Source: CAZALT01 sp964485515 (lineage in GTDB: Bacteria > Actinomycetota > Acidimicrobiia > Acidimicrobiales > Acidimicrobilacustridaceae). From it: DNA of 17,001 bases. The notes under the pieces were generated by a model. That model did no database searches, was not told the DNA's origin, and saw only the letters and a program-made list of their open reading frames with translations. The position numbers and the translations under genes were made by a program. The stretch lies in assembly GCA_964485515.1 (NCBI GenBank), contig CAZALT010000071.1, forward strand, positions 1 to 17,001, written 5' to 3'. Below are positions 1-7,785 of this stretch, one piece after another (the stretch's first letter is position 1; each line of letters starts with the position of its first letter).

Positions 1-1469
1 GGGAGAAGGCCGTCGTGCGGCTCGGCTCCGGCGGTGGCGACATGAAGGAGCTCGACCCGGACGCCATCGATCGCGGCATCGAGGCGCTCCAGCGGTTCCG
101 CAAGGTGGCCGACATCTCCGACGCCCGGATCTTCGCCGTCGCCACCAGCGCGGTGCGAGAAGCCGAGAACGCCGATGCCTTCATCGCCCGGGCGCGGCGC
201 GAGGCCGATGTCGAGGTCGAGGTGATCTCGGGGCCGGAGGAAGCTCGCCTCATCCACCTCGGCGTGCTCCAGGCGGTCCCGGTGTTCGATCAGCAGGTGC
301 TGGTCATCGACATCGGCGGCGGCAGCACCGAGTTCCTCGTCGGCAAGCGGGGCGAGACGGTCGCCGTCGGCAGCCTCAAGATCGGGGCGTTGCGGCTCAC
401 GCGCAAGTTCTTCGCCGACGAACCGATCACCGGTGACGCCGTGGATGCCTGCCGTCGATGGGTCCGTGCGACCCTCGCCCCGATGGCACGCGACGTCCAG
501 CGGGCGGGCTTCGAGGTGGCCATCGGTGCCTCGGGCACGATCGAGACCGTGGCCGCGCTCGCCCAGGTTGCACGCGGGAACGGTGCGGCCCCGAAGACGT
601 TCAACAATTTCGAGTTCACCCGGTCCGAGGTCAAGGGAGTCGTCAAGACCCTCATCGCCGCGGACACGGTCGAGGCACGCCGCGAGCTCGTGGGCCTCGA
701 CCCGACCCGGGCCGACATCATCCTCGCCGGCGCGCTCATCCTCGAAGCGGCGATGAAGGAGATGGGCATCTCCAAGATGGTCGTCTCTGACTACGCACTG
801 CGCGAAGGCGCCCTGCTCGACGGGTGGTCCCGCATCCGGGGTGGGGCGCTGCACCACCTCCAGGACCTCCGCCGTCACAGCGTCGTGGGCCTGATGGAAG
901 CCCTCGACGACGATCCCGAGCACTCGCGGCGGGTCGCGGCGCTCGCCCTGCGGTTGTTCGACGAGACCGAAGAGTGGCACGGCCTCGGCGACGACCGGCG
1001 CGAGCTGCTCGAGGCGGCCGCGCTGCTGTGCAACGTCGGGCTCTTCGTAGCCCACAGCGGCCACCACAAGCACACCTACTACCTGATCCGGAATTCCGAC
1101 AAGCTCTCCGGCTTCACCGACCACGAGATCGAGGTCATCGCGTTGGTGGCGCGCTACCACCGCAAGAGCGCGCCGAAGTCCAAGCACCCCGAGTTCGCCC
1201 AGCTCGCGGAGTCCGATCAAGACGCCGTGCGGGCCTTGGCCGCCCTCCTCCGGGTGGCCATCGCCCTGGACCGAACCCACAGCGGGCTGGTCAGCGACAT
1301 CGAGTGCGTCGAATCCGACGGGGGCCTCGTGCTCGAGGTCACCGGGGTGGGAGACGTCGACCTGTCGCTCGAGCTGTACACCGTCGACGAGCGCAAAGGG
1401 CTCCTCGAAGAGGTGCTGGGTCAGTCCATCGCGGTGACGGAGGTGGGCGCCGCGACATCGCGGGCCTGA
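1..1469 (+). CDS. ppx: Ppx/GppA family exopolyphosphatase, 5' end missing
   Basis: This is an exopolyphosphatase or guanosine pentaphosphate phosphatase of the Ppx/GppA family, which removes terminal phosphate from polyphosphate or pppGpp in the cytoplasm. The frame is open to the left edge and the first visible residues (EKAVVRLG) fit the interior of the N-terminal ASKHA-fold domain. The GTG at 15 is therefore probably not the start, and the true N-terminus lies outside the window. The phosphate-binding motif DIGGGSTEF is encoded near 308-334. The second half, about 880-1400, is the HD-like helical domain of the long Ppx form, with HSGHHKHTYYLI and the following YHRKSAPKS stretch. The stop lies 49 bp inside the convergent hydrolase gene. 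Whether it prefers polyphosphate or pppGpp cannot be read from sequence. The family call is firm. Confidence 0.9.
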   Translation, partial: EKAVVRLGSGGGDMKELDPDAIDRGIEALQRFRKVADISDARIFAVATSAVREAENADAFIARARREADVEVEVISGPEEARLIHLGVLQAVPVFDQQVLVIDIGGGSTEFLVGKRGETVAVGSLKIGALRLTRKFFADEPITGDAVDACRRWVRATLAPMARDVQRAGFEVAIGASGTIETVAALAQVARGNGAAPKTFNNFEFTRSEVKGVVKTLIAADTVEARRELVGLDPTRADIILAGALILEAAMKEMGISKMVVSDYALREGALLDGWSRIRGGALHHLQDLRRHSVVGLMEALDDDPEHSRRVAALALRLFDETEEWHGLGDDRRELLEAAALLCNVGLFVAHSGHHKHTYYLIRNSDKLSGFTDHEIEVIALVARYHRKSAPKSKHPEFAQLAESDQDAVRALAALLRVAIALDRTHSGLVSDIECVESDGGLVLEVTGVGDVDLSLELYTVDERKGLLEEVLGQSIAVTEVGAATSRA

Positions 1470-2533
1470 TCTGGCTGGTCCTCGGGCGAAGGGGCCATGC
1501 GTCGGGCGACGTCGAGGCAGGCCTGGACGAAGATCGGCACGAAGTTGTCGGGCTCGGTGGCGACGACGTCGTGGTCGCCGTCGACCGCGAACCGCACGGC
1601 GTCGGGGATCGCTCGGGCGAGCGCCTCCTGGCGTTCGGGAGCGACCACGTGGTCGCGTTCGGTGAGCACGACGGCGGTCGGCAGGCTGAGTCGTCCGATC
1701 CAAGGCTCCGACGAGAACTGGCTGAGCGCCTGGCCCGCTTCGACGATCGAGCGGGGATCGTTGAGCCGGGCTTCCTCGCGGGCCCACAGCCCGAGGGCGC
1801 TGTCGTCGTAGCGGCTGACCACGACGCGGTCGGCGATGCGCTTGTTGAACGACTCGGGGGCGCGGCGGGCCGCGAACGTGAGCCCCGTGACGACGCCCTG
1901 CATCGCCCGTTCGCTGGGGCTGTTGCCGATGAAGCTCGATGCGGTCGCGCACAGCACCAACGCGTCGACGAGGTCGGGATGGCGTCGGCAGAGCAACTGG
2001 GCGACCGGCCCGCCCATCGAGTACCCCGCGACGATCACGGGGTCGAGCGCGAGCAGGTCGATCAGCGCGGCCGCGTCGTCGGCGCAGTCCTGGAGGGTGA
2101 AGCGCTCGGGGGCGCGGATGCCTCGCCCGTGGCCTCGGTGGTCGGGTGCGACCACGCGGAAGTGCTGGGCGAGGGCGCTGTAGCTCGTATACCAGTTCAG
2201 CGCCGAGTTGGCCGTCCACCCGTGGAGCAGGACCACCGTGGGCGCACCCGGCGGACCGGCCAGGAAGCGCATGTGGGTGGTGCCCCGCCCCGGCAGCTCG
2301 ACCGGCGTCGCCGCCGGGAGGTCGTCGGGTGGGAACAGCGCATCGACGATCTCGGGCGGGATGCCCAGGTCGGCGTCGATCTGGTCGAGGCTCGTGGGTT
2401 CGGGTGGGATCCCCTCGATCAGGTCCTCGGCCGGCGCGGCGCGCGCTGGACCTGGCGACCCGTCGACGCTCGGATCGGCGGCGCGTGACTCGATGAGCGA
2501 GCGGGGCGGGGGAGGCGGGGGGATGTCGTTCAA
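1421..2533 (-). CDS. alpha/beta hydrolase
   Basis: This is a 370-aa alpha/beta-fold hydrolase; the substrate is unknown. The fold's landmarks are in order: oxyanion-hole LLHGW (His104), nucleophile elbow GYSMGG with Ser172, acid TERDHV with Asp294, and catalytic His321 in DGDHD. The N-terminal ~80 residues are a Pro-rich and acidic extension (NDIPPPPPP and on) that precedes the fold. I chose the TTG at 2533 because it is preceded at 6 nt by GGTGAG and lies just past the greA stop; no ATG or GTG in frame lies between there and the fold. A downstream ATG (HMRFLAG) would remove the extension and is possible. The gap from greA is 26 nt, so the two are probably co-transcribed. The last 49 bp overlap ppx antisense. 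The start is less certain than the family. Confidence 0.85.
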   Translation of the reverse strand: MNDIPPPPPPRSLIESRAADPSVDGSPGPARAAPAEDLIEGIPPEPTSLDQIDADLGIPPEIVDALFPPDDLPAATPVELPGRGTTHMRFLAGPPGAPTVVLLHGWTANSALNWYTSYSALAQHFRVVAPDHRGHGRGIRAPERFTLQDCADDAAALIDLLALDPVIVAGYSMGGPVAQLLCRRHPDLVDALVLCATASSFIGNSPSERAMQGVVTGLTFAARRAPESFNKRIADRVVVSRYDDSALGLWAREEARLNDPRSIVEAGQALSQFSSEPWIGRLSLPTAVVLTERDHVVAPERQEALARAIPDAVRFAVDGDHDVVATEPDNFVPIFVQACLDVARRMAPSPEDQPDQARDVAAPTSVTAMD

Positions 2534-2559
2534 CGGTTGCTCACCGGGGCGTGCCGATC

Positions 2560-3039
2560 TCAGCCGTTGGCTGTGATCTCCGTGATGGTGACCGTGAGGT
2601 TGGTGCCGTTGGCTTCGTAGGAGACCTCGTCGCCGACCTTGCGGCCCAGCAGCGCGGCACCGAGCGGAGACACGGGGGTGAGGAGCTCGAGGCCCTCGGG
2701 CTTCTCCTCGATGGAGCCGATGAGATAGGTCTCGAGGTCGCCGTCGCCGAAGTCGACCGTGACCACGGTGAGGTGCCCGGCGACCGATGTGTCGACGTCC
2801 TCGACGATCTCGGCGATCTCGAGCGTGGCGGCCACCGTGCGGATCCTCGCCTCCTGCTGGCCCTGCTCCTCCTTGGCGGCGTGGTAGTCGCCGTTCTCCT
2901 TGAGGTCGCCCATCTCGCGCGCCGCCTGGATCTTGCGGGCGATGTCGGTGCGCCACACGGTGGTGAGGTGCTCGTGCTCCGCGGTGAGGCGGGCATGGGC
3001 GTCGGAGGAGAGGTAGATCGTGTCAGCCACGGTGGGCAT
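2560..3039 (-). CDS. greA: transcription elongation factor GreA
   Basis: GreA enters the secondary channel of backtracked RNA polymerase and stimulates cleavage of the transcript 3' end. The 159-aa product matches the family's usual length of about 158. It shows the N-terminal coiled-coil with the tip motif GDLKENGDYHAAKEEQ, which keeps the Asp and Glu needed for cleavage, and a C-terminal FKBP-like domain with SPLGAALLGRKVGDEV. The ATG at 3039 gives the normal N-terminus (MPTVADTIYLS). Longer in-frame starts would extend into the leader region of the divergent leu operon. No clear ribosome-binding site precedes it. It heads a likely two-gene unit with the hydrolase downstream. Confidence 0.95.
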   Translation of the reverse strand: MPTVADTIYLSSDAHARLTAEHEHLTTVWRTDIARKIQAAREMGDLKENGDYHAAKEEQGQQEARIRTVAATLEIAEIVEDVDTSVAGHLTVVTVDFGDGDLETYLIGSIEEKPEGLELLTPVSPLGAALLGRKVGDEVSYEANGTNLTVTITEITANG

Positions 3040-3077
3040 GGTAGCGACGCGAGTCGGCCATGCGGAACGAACGTGGG

Positions 3078-3101
3078 CGGTTGAGCCACCCAACCGGGTT
3101 G
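3078..3101. promoter_or_regulatory. dyads in the greA-leu intergenic region
   Basis: CGGTTG (3078-3083) and CAACCG (3091-3096) form a 6-7-6 inverted repeat. CAACC-G-GGTTG (3091-3101) is an overlapping 11-bp palindrome. They run into the proposed -35 box of the leu leader at 3099, so a repressor bound here could block that promoter. No regulator is identified. Short dyads arise by chance in GC-rich DNA, so this is only a candidate. Confidence 0.3.
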
Positions 3102-3127
3102 AAAAGTCGGGGTCGGAGCAGCACACT
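3099..3127 (+). promoter_or_regulatory. proposed leu operon promoter
   Basis: A -35 box TTGAAA (3099-3104, five of six consensus bases) and a -10-like CACACT (3122-3127, three of six) are separated by 17 bp. Transcription would begin around 3134-3136, at or just before the ATG of the leader peptide, making the leader peptide leaderless. The -10 match is weak. Confidence 0.45.
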
Positions 3128-3135
3128 GGTGAGCG

Positions 3136-3177
3136 ATGTCTGCCCTGCTCACCACCTCGGTAATCGTCATTCCGTAG
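3136..3177 (+). CDS. branched-chain amino acid leader peptide
   Basis: This 13-residue ORF reads MSALLTTSVIVIP and ends in TAG. It has two adjacent Leu codons and a Val-Ile-Val-Ile run just before its end. It lies about 130 nt upstream of leuB and is followed at once by a hairpin and an intrinsic terminator. That is the arrangement of a classical attenuator, in which ribosome stalling at scarce Leu, Val or Ile codons prevents termination. GGTGAG sits only 2 nt before the ATG, which is closer than usual; the start may instead be leaderless. The reading frame and composition are visible in the sequence; its role is inferred from position and composition. Confidence 0.75.
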   Translation: MSALLTTSVIVIP

Positions 3178-3201
3178 CGCACGCCAGCTTCTGGTGTGCG
3201 C
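3177..3201 (+). promoter_or_regulatory. attenuator hairpin after leader peptide
   Basis: The arms 3177-3187 and 3191-3201 pair over 11 bp (ten Watson-Crick pairs plus one G-U) around a CTT loop. The stem begins at the last base of the leader peptide stop codon. A ribosome stalled on the Val-Ile codons at 3160-3171 would cover its 5' arm, while a ribosome that finishes would release it. This is the expected place for a pause or anti-antiterminator stem. I could not draw a convincing antiterminator by eye. Confidence 0.65.
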
Positions 3202-3205
3202 CTCG

Positions 3206-3231
3206 ACCGTCCACTTCCGGTGGGCGGTTTT
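3206..3231 (+). terminator. intrinsic terminator of the leu attenuator
   Basis: CCGTCCAC (3207-3214) pairs with GTGGGCGG (3220-3227) with one G-U pair around a TTCCG loop; A3206-T3228 may extend it. TTTT follows at 3228-3231, then a further T-rich stretch. It lies 75 nt before leuB in the operon's own 5' leader, so it would terminate the operon transcript early, not end an upstream gene. Confidence 0.7.
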
Positions 3232-3305
3232 GTCGTTCTCGGGCCAGATTCGCCCTTCCCGTCGAAGCCTCAGGCCTCGAACCCGCCAGCCGAAAGGAAT
3301 CCCCC

Positions 3306-4286
<981 letters not shown>

Positions 4287-4301
4287 CCAAACCACTTGTT
4301 C

Positions 4302-4319
4302 GGCGACGTTCCCGTCGCC
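4302..4319 (+). promoter_or_regulatory. hairpin in the leuB-ilvE gap
   Basis: GGCGACG (4302-4308) and CGTCGCC (4313-4319) form a perfect 7-bp stem with a TTCC loop in the 90-nt gap after leuB. No T-run follows, so it is a poor intrinsic terminator. It could protect the leuB 3' end or mark an mRNA processing point. Confidence 0.4.
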
Positions 4320-4376
4320 CCCGCTAGCTGCGAGCCTCCACCCAGGCCGGCTGCTCACATCAGGAGACCTGATCCG

Positions 4377-5294
4377 ATGCCCATCACACCCACCGAGAAG
4401 ATCTGGATGAACGGCGAGCTCGTCGACTGGGATGCCGCCCAGATCCACGTGCTCACGCACACACTGCACTACGGCATGGGCGTGTTCGAAGGCATCCGTG
4501 CCTACGAGACCGACCAGGGTCCTGGCATCTTCCGCCTGACCGAGCACATCGCGCGCCTCCACGACTCGGCGCAGATCATGATGATGGAGTTGCCGTACAC
4601 GGTCGAGGAGCTGGTCGAGGCCACCAAGCTGGTGGTCCGGGAGTCGGGTCTTCCGTCCTGCTACATCCGACCGATCGCCTACTACGGCTACGGCGAGATG
4701 GGGCTCAACACCCTGCCGTGTTCGGTCGACGTGGCCATCGCCTGCTGGCCGTGGGGCGCGTACTTGGGCGACGACGCCGTCACCAAGGGCGTGCGCATGA
4801 AGATCTCGTCGTGGACCCGGCACAACCACAACACGATGCCGCCGCTGTCCAAGACGACGGGCAACTACGTCAACTCGTCGCTGGCCAAGGTCGAGGCGCT
4901 CAAGGCCGGTTACGACGAGGCCATCATGTTGAACCCGCAGGGCTCGGTCAGCGAGTGCACCGGCGAGAACATCTTCATCGTCAAGGACCACCTGCTCATC
5001 ACGCCCCCCAAGTCGGCGGGCGCGCTCCAGGGCATCACGCAGGCTGCGGTGACCACCATCGCCAACGACTTCGGCTACGAGGTCAAGGTCGGCGAGATCA
5101 GCCGCAGCGACGTCTACCTCGCCGACGAGATGTTCGTCTGCGGCACCGCGGCCGAGATCAGCGCCGTGAACTCGGTCGACGACCGTCCCATCCCGTGCCC
5201 GGGCCCCATCACCACGGCCATCGCCACCGAGTACGCCGACGCGGTGCGCGGCAAGGTCGATCGGTACAAGGACTGGGTCGAACATGTCTCCTGA
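4377..5294 (+). CDS. ilvE: branched-chain amino acid aminotransferase
   Basis: IlvE is a fold-type IV PLP enzyme that transaminates 2-oxo acids with glutamate to give Leu, Ile and Val. The 305-aa product starts MPITPTEKIWMNGELVDW and shows LHYGMGVFEGIRAY, the PLP lysine Lys159 in PLSKTTGNYVNSSL, SECTGENIF, LQGITQAAV and ADEMFVCGTAAEI. Lys159 has the same number as I recall for the E. coli enzyme. The ATG at 4377 has AGGAG about 10 nt upstream; an upstream start at 4296 would add a sequence unlike the family. It overlaps cimA by 11 bp, so translation of the two is likely coupled. Confidence 0.95.
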   Translation: MPITPTEKIWMNGELVDWDAAQIHVLTHTLHYGMGVFEGIRAYETDQGPGIFRLTEHIARLHDSAQIMMMELPYTVEELVEATKLVVRESGLPSCYIRPIAYYGYGEMGLNTLPCSVDVAIACWPWGAYLGDDAVTKGVRMKISSWTRHNHNTMPPLSKTTGNYVNSSLAKVEALKAGYDEAIMLNPQGSVSECTGENIFIVKDHLLITPPKSAGALQGITQAAVTTIANDFGYEVKVGEISRSDVYLADEMFVCGTAAEISAVNSVDDRPIPCPGPITTAIATEYADAVRGKVDRYKDWVEHVS

Positions 5295-6984
5295 CGCCGT
5301 CGTTGGAGGCTCGGGCGAACCGGTGGGAGACGTAGCCGGCGAAGGGTTCGAGCTCGACGTCACCCGCCGTCCCGCCGGGGCGCCGGCCAAGGTCGACATC
5401 TTCGACACGACCCTGCGCGACGGCGCCCAGTTCGAGGGCATCTCGCTCACCGTCGACGACAAGCTCAAGATCGCCGAGGAGCTCGACTGGCTGGGTGTCC
5501 GCTGGATCGAGGGCGGCTATCCGCAAGCCAACCCCAAGGACGCCGAGTTCTTCCAGCGTGCGCCCAAGGAGCTGAACCTCACGACCTCGGAGCTGCTCGC
5601 CTTCGGTTCGACCCGCCGGCCCTCCGGGCGGGTCGACGACGACCCGACGCTGCGCGCCCTGGTCGAAGCCGGCACCTCGACGGTGTGCATCGTGGGCAAG
5701 TCCTGGGACTTCCACGTCACCGAAGCGCTGCGCACCACCCTCGACGAGGGCGTCGCCATGGTGGCCGACTCGGTGGAGTTCCTCAACGCCGCCGGGCTGC
5801 GCGTGTTCTTCGACGCCGAGCACTTCTTCGACGGCTACCGAGCCAACCCCGAGTTCGCGCTGCGCGTGCTGGAGGCGGCAGCCACCAACGGCGCCGCCTG
5901 CGTCGTGCTGTGCGACACCAACGGCGGGTCGCTTCCTCACGAGGTGCAGGCCGTAACGGCCTCGGTCGTGGCCTTCCTCGGCGGCGATGTGCAGGTGGGC
6001 ATCCACACCCAGAACGACAGCGGCTGCGCGGTGGCCAACAGCGTGGCCGCCGTGGTCGGTGGCGCGTCGCAGGTGCAGGGCACCGTCAACGGCTACGGCG
6101 AGCGCACCGGCAACGCCAACCTCATGACGGTCATCCCCGACCTCACCCTCAAGCTGGGCATCGAGACCCTGCCACCGGGTCGCATGGAACGGCTCACGCT
6201 GGTGAGCCACCACGTCGCCGAGCTCGTGAACCTCCCGCCGCAACCGGCCGACCCCTTCGTCGGCGCGTCGGCCTTCGCCCACAAGGGCGGGCTGCACACC
6301 TCAGCGCTCGGCCGGGCCGGCAGCGCCACCTACGAGCACATCGACCCCGCCTTGGTGGGCAACCACACCCGGGTGCTGGTCTCCGACCTCGGCGGACGCG
6401 CCGGCATGGCCATGAAGGCCGAGGAGCTCGGCGTCGAGATCGACGACCGCGCCGCCGCCCTGCTGAGCGAGGACCTCAAGCAGCTCGAATCCCGCGGCTG
6501 GCTGTTCGAGGCCGCTGACGCCTCGCTCAAGCTGCTCATGTTGAAAGCCGCCGGCTGGACCCAGGACTTCTTCGAGGTCGAGGCCTATCGGGTGTCGAGC
6601 TACCACCGCGAGGGCCCGGTCATGGCCGACGACGCGGTCGAGGTGACGGTGGAGGCCACCGTCAAGCTGTGGATCGACGGCATCCGGGTCGCCGCGGTGG
6701 GCGAGGGCAACGGTCCCGTGAACGCCCTCGACCACGCGCTGCGCAACGCGCTCGGCGATCGCTTCCCGGCGCTGGGGCGCATCCACCTCACCGACTTCAA
6801 GGTGCGCGTCCTCGACGGCGTCGCCGCCACAGGTTCGGTGGTGCGGGTGCTCATCGACTCCACCGACGGTGACCGCACGTGGACCACCGTCGGCGTGTCG
6901 GAGAACATCATCGAGGCGTCGTGGCAGGCCCTCGTCGACTCCCTCGTCTACGGCCTCCACAGCGCCGACCCCGACCCGGTGTGA
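5284..6984 (+). CDS. cimA: (R)-citramalate synthase
   Basis: Citramalate synthase condenses pyruvate and acetyl-CoA to (R)-citramalate, opening the threonine-independent route to isoleucine. The 566-aa product has the DRE-TIM barrel motif DIFDTTLRDGAQ (from residue 38), EGGYPQANPKD, the metal-binding HTQNDSG, NGYGERTGNANL and AFAHKGGLHTSA. A C-terminal LeuA-type allosteric domain follows from about residue 420. The arrangement fits CimA better than LeuA or homocitrate synthase, as does FEGISLTVDDK. The ATG at 5284 lies inside ilvE; an in-frame GTG at 5323 is an alternative, and the first 36 residues are not conserved family sequence. It is the last gene of the leu operon, and a palindromic element follows 16 bp after its stop. 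Confidence 0.9.
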   Translation: MSPDAVVGGSGEPVGDVAGEGFELDVTRRPAGAPAKVDIFDTTLRDGAQFEGISLTVDDKLKIAEELDWLGVRWIEGGYPQANPKDAEFFQRAPKELNLTTSELLAFGSTRRPSGRVDDDPTLRALVEAGTSTVCIVGKSWDFHVTEALRTTLDEGVAMVADSVEFLNAAGLRVFFDAEHFFDGYRANPEFALRVLEAAATNGAACVVLCDTNGGSLPHEVQAVTASVVAFLGGDVQVGIHTQNDSGCAVANSVAAVVGGASQVQGTVNGYGERTGNANLMTVIPDLTLKLGIETLPPGRMERLTLVSHHVAELVNLPPQPADPFVGASAFAHKGGLHTSALGRAGSATYEHIDPALVGNHTRVLVSDLGGRAGMAMKAEELGVEIDDRAAALLSEDLKQLESRGWLFEAADASLKLLMLKAAGWTQDFFEVEAYRVSSYHREGPVMADDAVEVTVEATVKLWIDGIRVAAVGEGNGPVNALDHALRNALGDRFPALGRIHLTDFKVRVLDGVAATGSVVRVLIDSTDGDRTWTTVGVSENIIEASWQALVDSLVYGLHSADPDPV

Positions 6985-7000
6985 CGCCGTGACCTCGCCG

Positions 7001-7048
7001 TTCTGGCTGGGAAGACCCGGGCTATTTGGCGTGTCTGTCCAGCCAGAA
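7001..7048. repeat. 48-bp palindromic element, copy 1
   Basis: TTCTGGCTGG (7001-7010) pairs perfectly with CCAGCCAGAA (7039-7048), and inside it AGAC (7013-7016) pairs with GTCT (7033-7036). A second copy lies at 11428-11475 with 39 of 48 bases identical. It sits 16 bp after the cimA stop and 26 bp before the next start. It could act as a transcript 3'-end structure, although no T-run follows, or be a dispersed REP-like element. Confidence 0.8.
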
Positions 7049-7074
7049 CGGCTCGTGGTGGGACGTCTCGGGTC

Positions 7075-7728
7075 GTGAACTTCGTCGCCCACCTCGTCGT
7101 CGCCACGTCGGCGACGGGGGCCGCTGCCGACTCGGACCTCGCCGCCGGCGCGGTCATCCCCGACCTGGCGTCGATGGCCGGGGTCCGCTTCGACCGGTCG
7201 ACGATGCCCGCTTCGGTCGTCGAGGGCGTGATGGTCCACCACCGCACCGACGACGCCTTCCACGACAGCGCGTGGTTCGTCGACGTCCTGCGCACCGACG
7301 TCCCCGCCCTCGAAGCCGCGGGTCTGCCTCGGGGCGCTGCACGCGCGTGCGCCCACGTCGGCGCTGAGCTCCTGCTCGACGGCGTGCTGCTGGAGGACGA
7401 CGGCGTCGCCGATGCGCTCGGCGAGGTGGTCGGCATGCTCGGGATTCGTCTGCTCGGCGAGCTCACCACGGAGCAGCGGCTGGCCTGGGAGCGGCTGTTC
7501 GAGCGCATGCGCGTCGGTCTCGGACGTGGCGCCTACGCCGGTCCCGACGAGGTGGCCGAGCGACTCCGGTCCATGCTCGCCCGGCGCCCGCGACTCGCCT
7601 TGCCCGCCGAGTGCGAACCTGCGCTGATCGACCATCTCGTGTGGCGGCGCGACCAGGTCGTGTCGATCGCTCCACGCCTGGTGCGCCACGTCACCGACGC
7701 GGTCCGCGCCGGTCGCGATGCCGCCTGA
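7075..7728 (+). CDS. AcpH/DUF479-like protein
   Basis: This 217-aa protein resembles acyl carrier protein phosphodiesterase (AcpH, DUF479), an HD-superfamily metal-dependent enzyme that removes 4'-phosphopantetheine from ACP. It starts MNFVAHL as AcpH does, continues with GAVIPDL, then VVEGVMVHHRTDDAFHDS where AcpH has its H-x-R-x-D motif, and ends its core with ARRPRL, compared with SRRPRL in E. coli as I recall it. The similarity is spread over the length but moderate, so the activity is unproven. The GTG at 7075 gives the family N-terminus. A perfect 20-bp palindrome spans its stop codon. Confidence 0.6.
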   Translation: MNFVAHLVVATSATGAAADSDLAAGAVIPDLASMAGVRFDRSTMPASVVEGVMVHHRTDDAFHDSAWFVDVLRTDVPALEAAGLPRGAARACAHVGAELLLDGVLLEDDGVADALGEVVGMLGIRLLGELTTEQRLAWERLFERMRVGLGRGAYAGPDEVAERLRSMLARRPRLALPAECEPALIDHLVWRRDQVVSIAPRLVRHVTDAVRAGRDAA

Positions 7729-7740
7729 CCGGTCAGGCGG
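7721..7740. terminator. perfect 20-bp palindrome across a stop codon
   Basis: CCGCCTGACCGGTCAGGCGG is perfectly self-complementary and contains the TGA stop (7726-7728) of the AcpH-like gene. It can fold as an 8-bp stem with a 4-nt loop. There is no T-run after it, so termination is possible but not shown; it could also be a protein-binding site for the next gene's promoter. Confidence 0.45.
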
Positions 7741-7770
7741 GGCGATTCCGGCTCGGGTGGCGGGCCCGCG

Positions 7771-7776
7771 TAGAGT
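7771..7776 (+). promoter_or_regulatory. -10 box for a leaderless start
   Basis: TAGAGT lies 9 nt before the ATG at 7786, so a transcript would begin within a few bases of the start codon. There is no ribosome-binding site between them and no clear -35 box. Confidence 0.4.
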
Positions 7777-7785
7777 TGGCGGCGT

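Noticed and set aside
824..2488. 554-aa plus-strand ORF over ppx and the hydrolase
   Set aside because: It overlaps two genes with clear catalytic motifs and has Arg/Pro/Gly-rich shadow composition.
3059..3061. Upstream ATG for greA at 3061
   Set aside because: It is not in frame with greA; the ATG at 3039 gives the normal family length.
3129..3135. GTG at 3129 as the start of a longer leader ORF
   Set aside because: In that frame no stop occurs near the hairpin and no branched-chain codon run appears.
3136..3305. T-box riboswitch before leuB
   Set aside because: No T-box sequence or specifier loop is seen; a leader peptide explains the region better.
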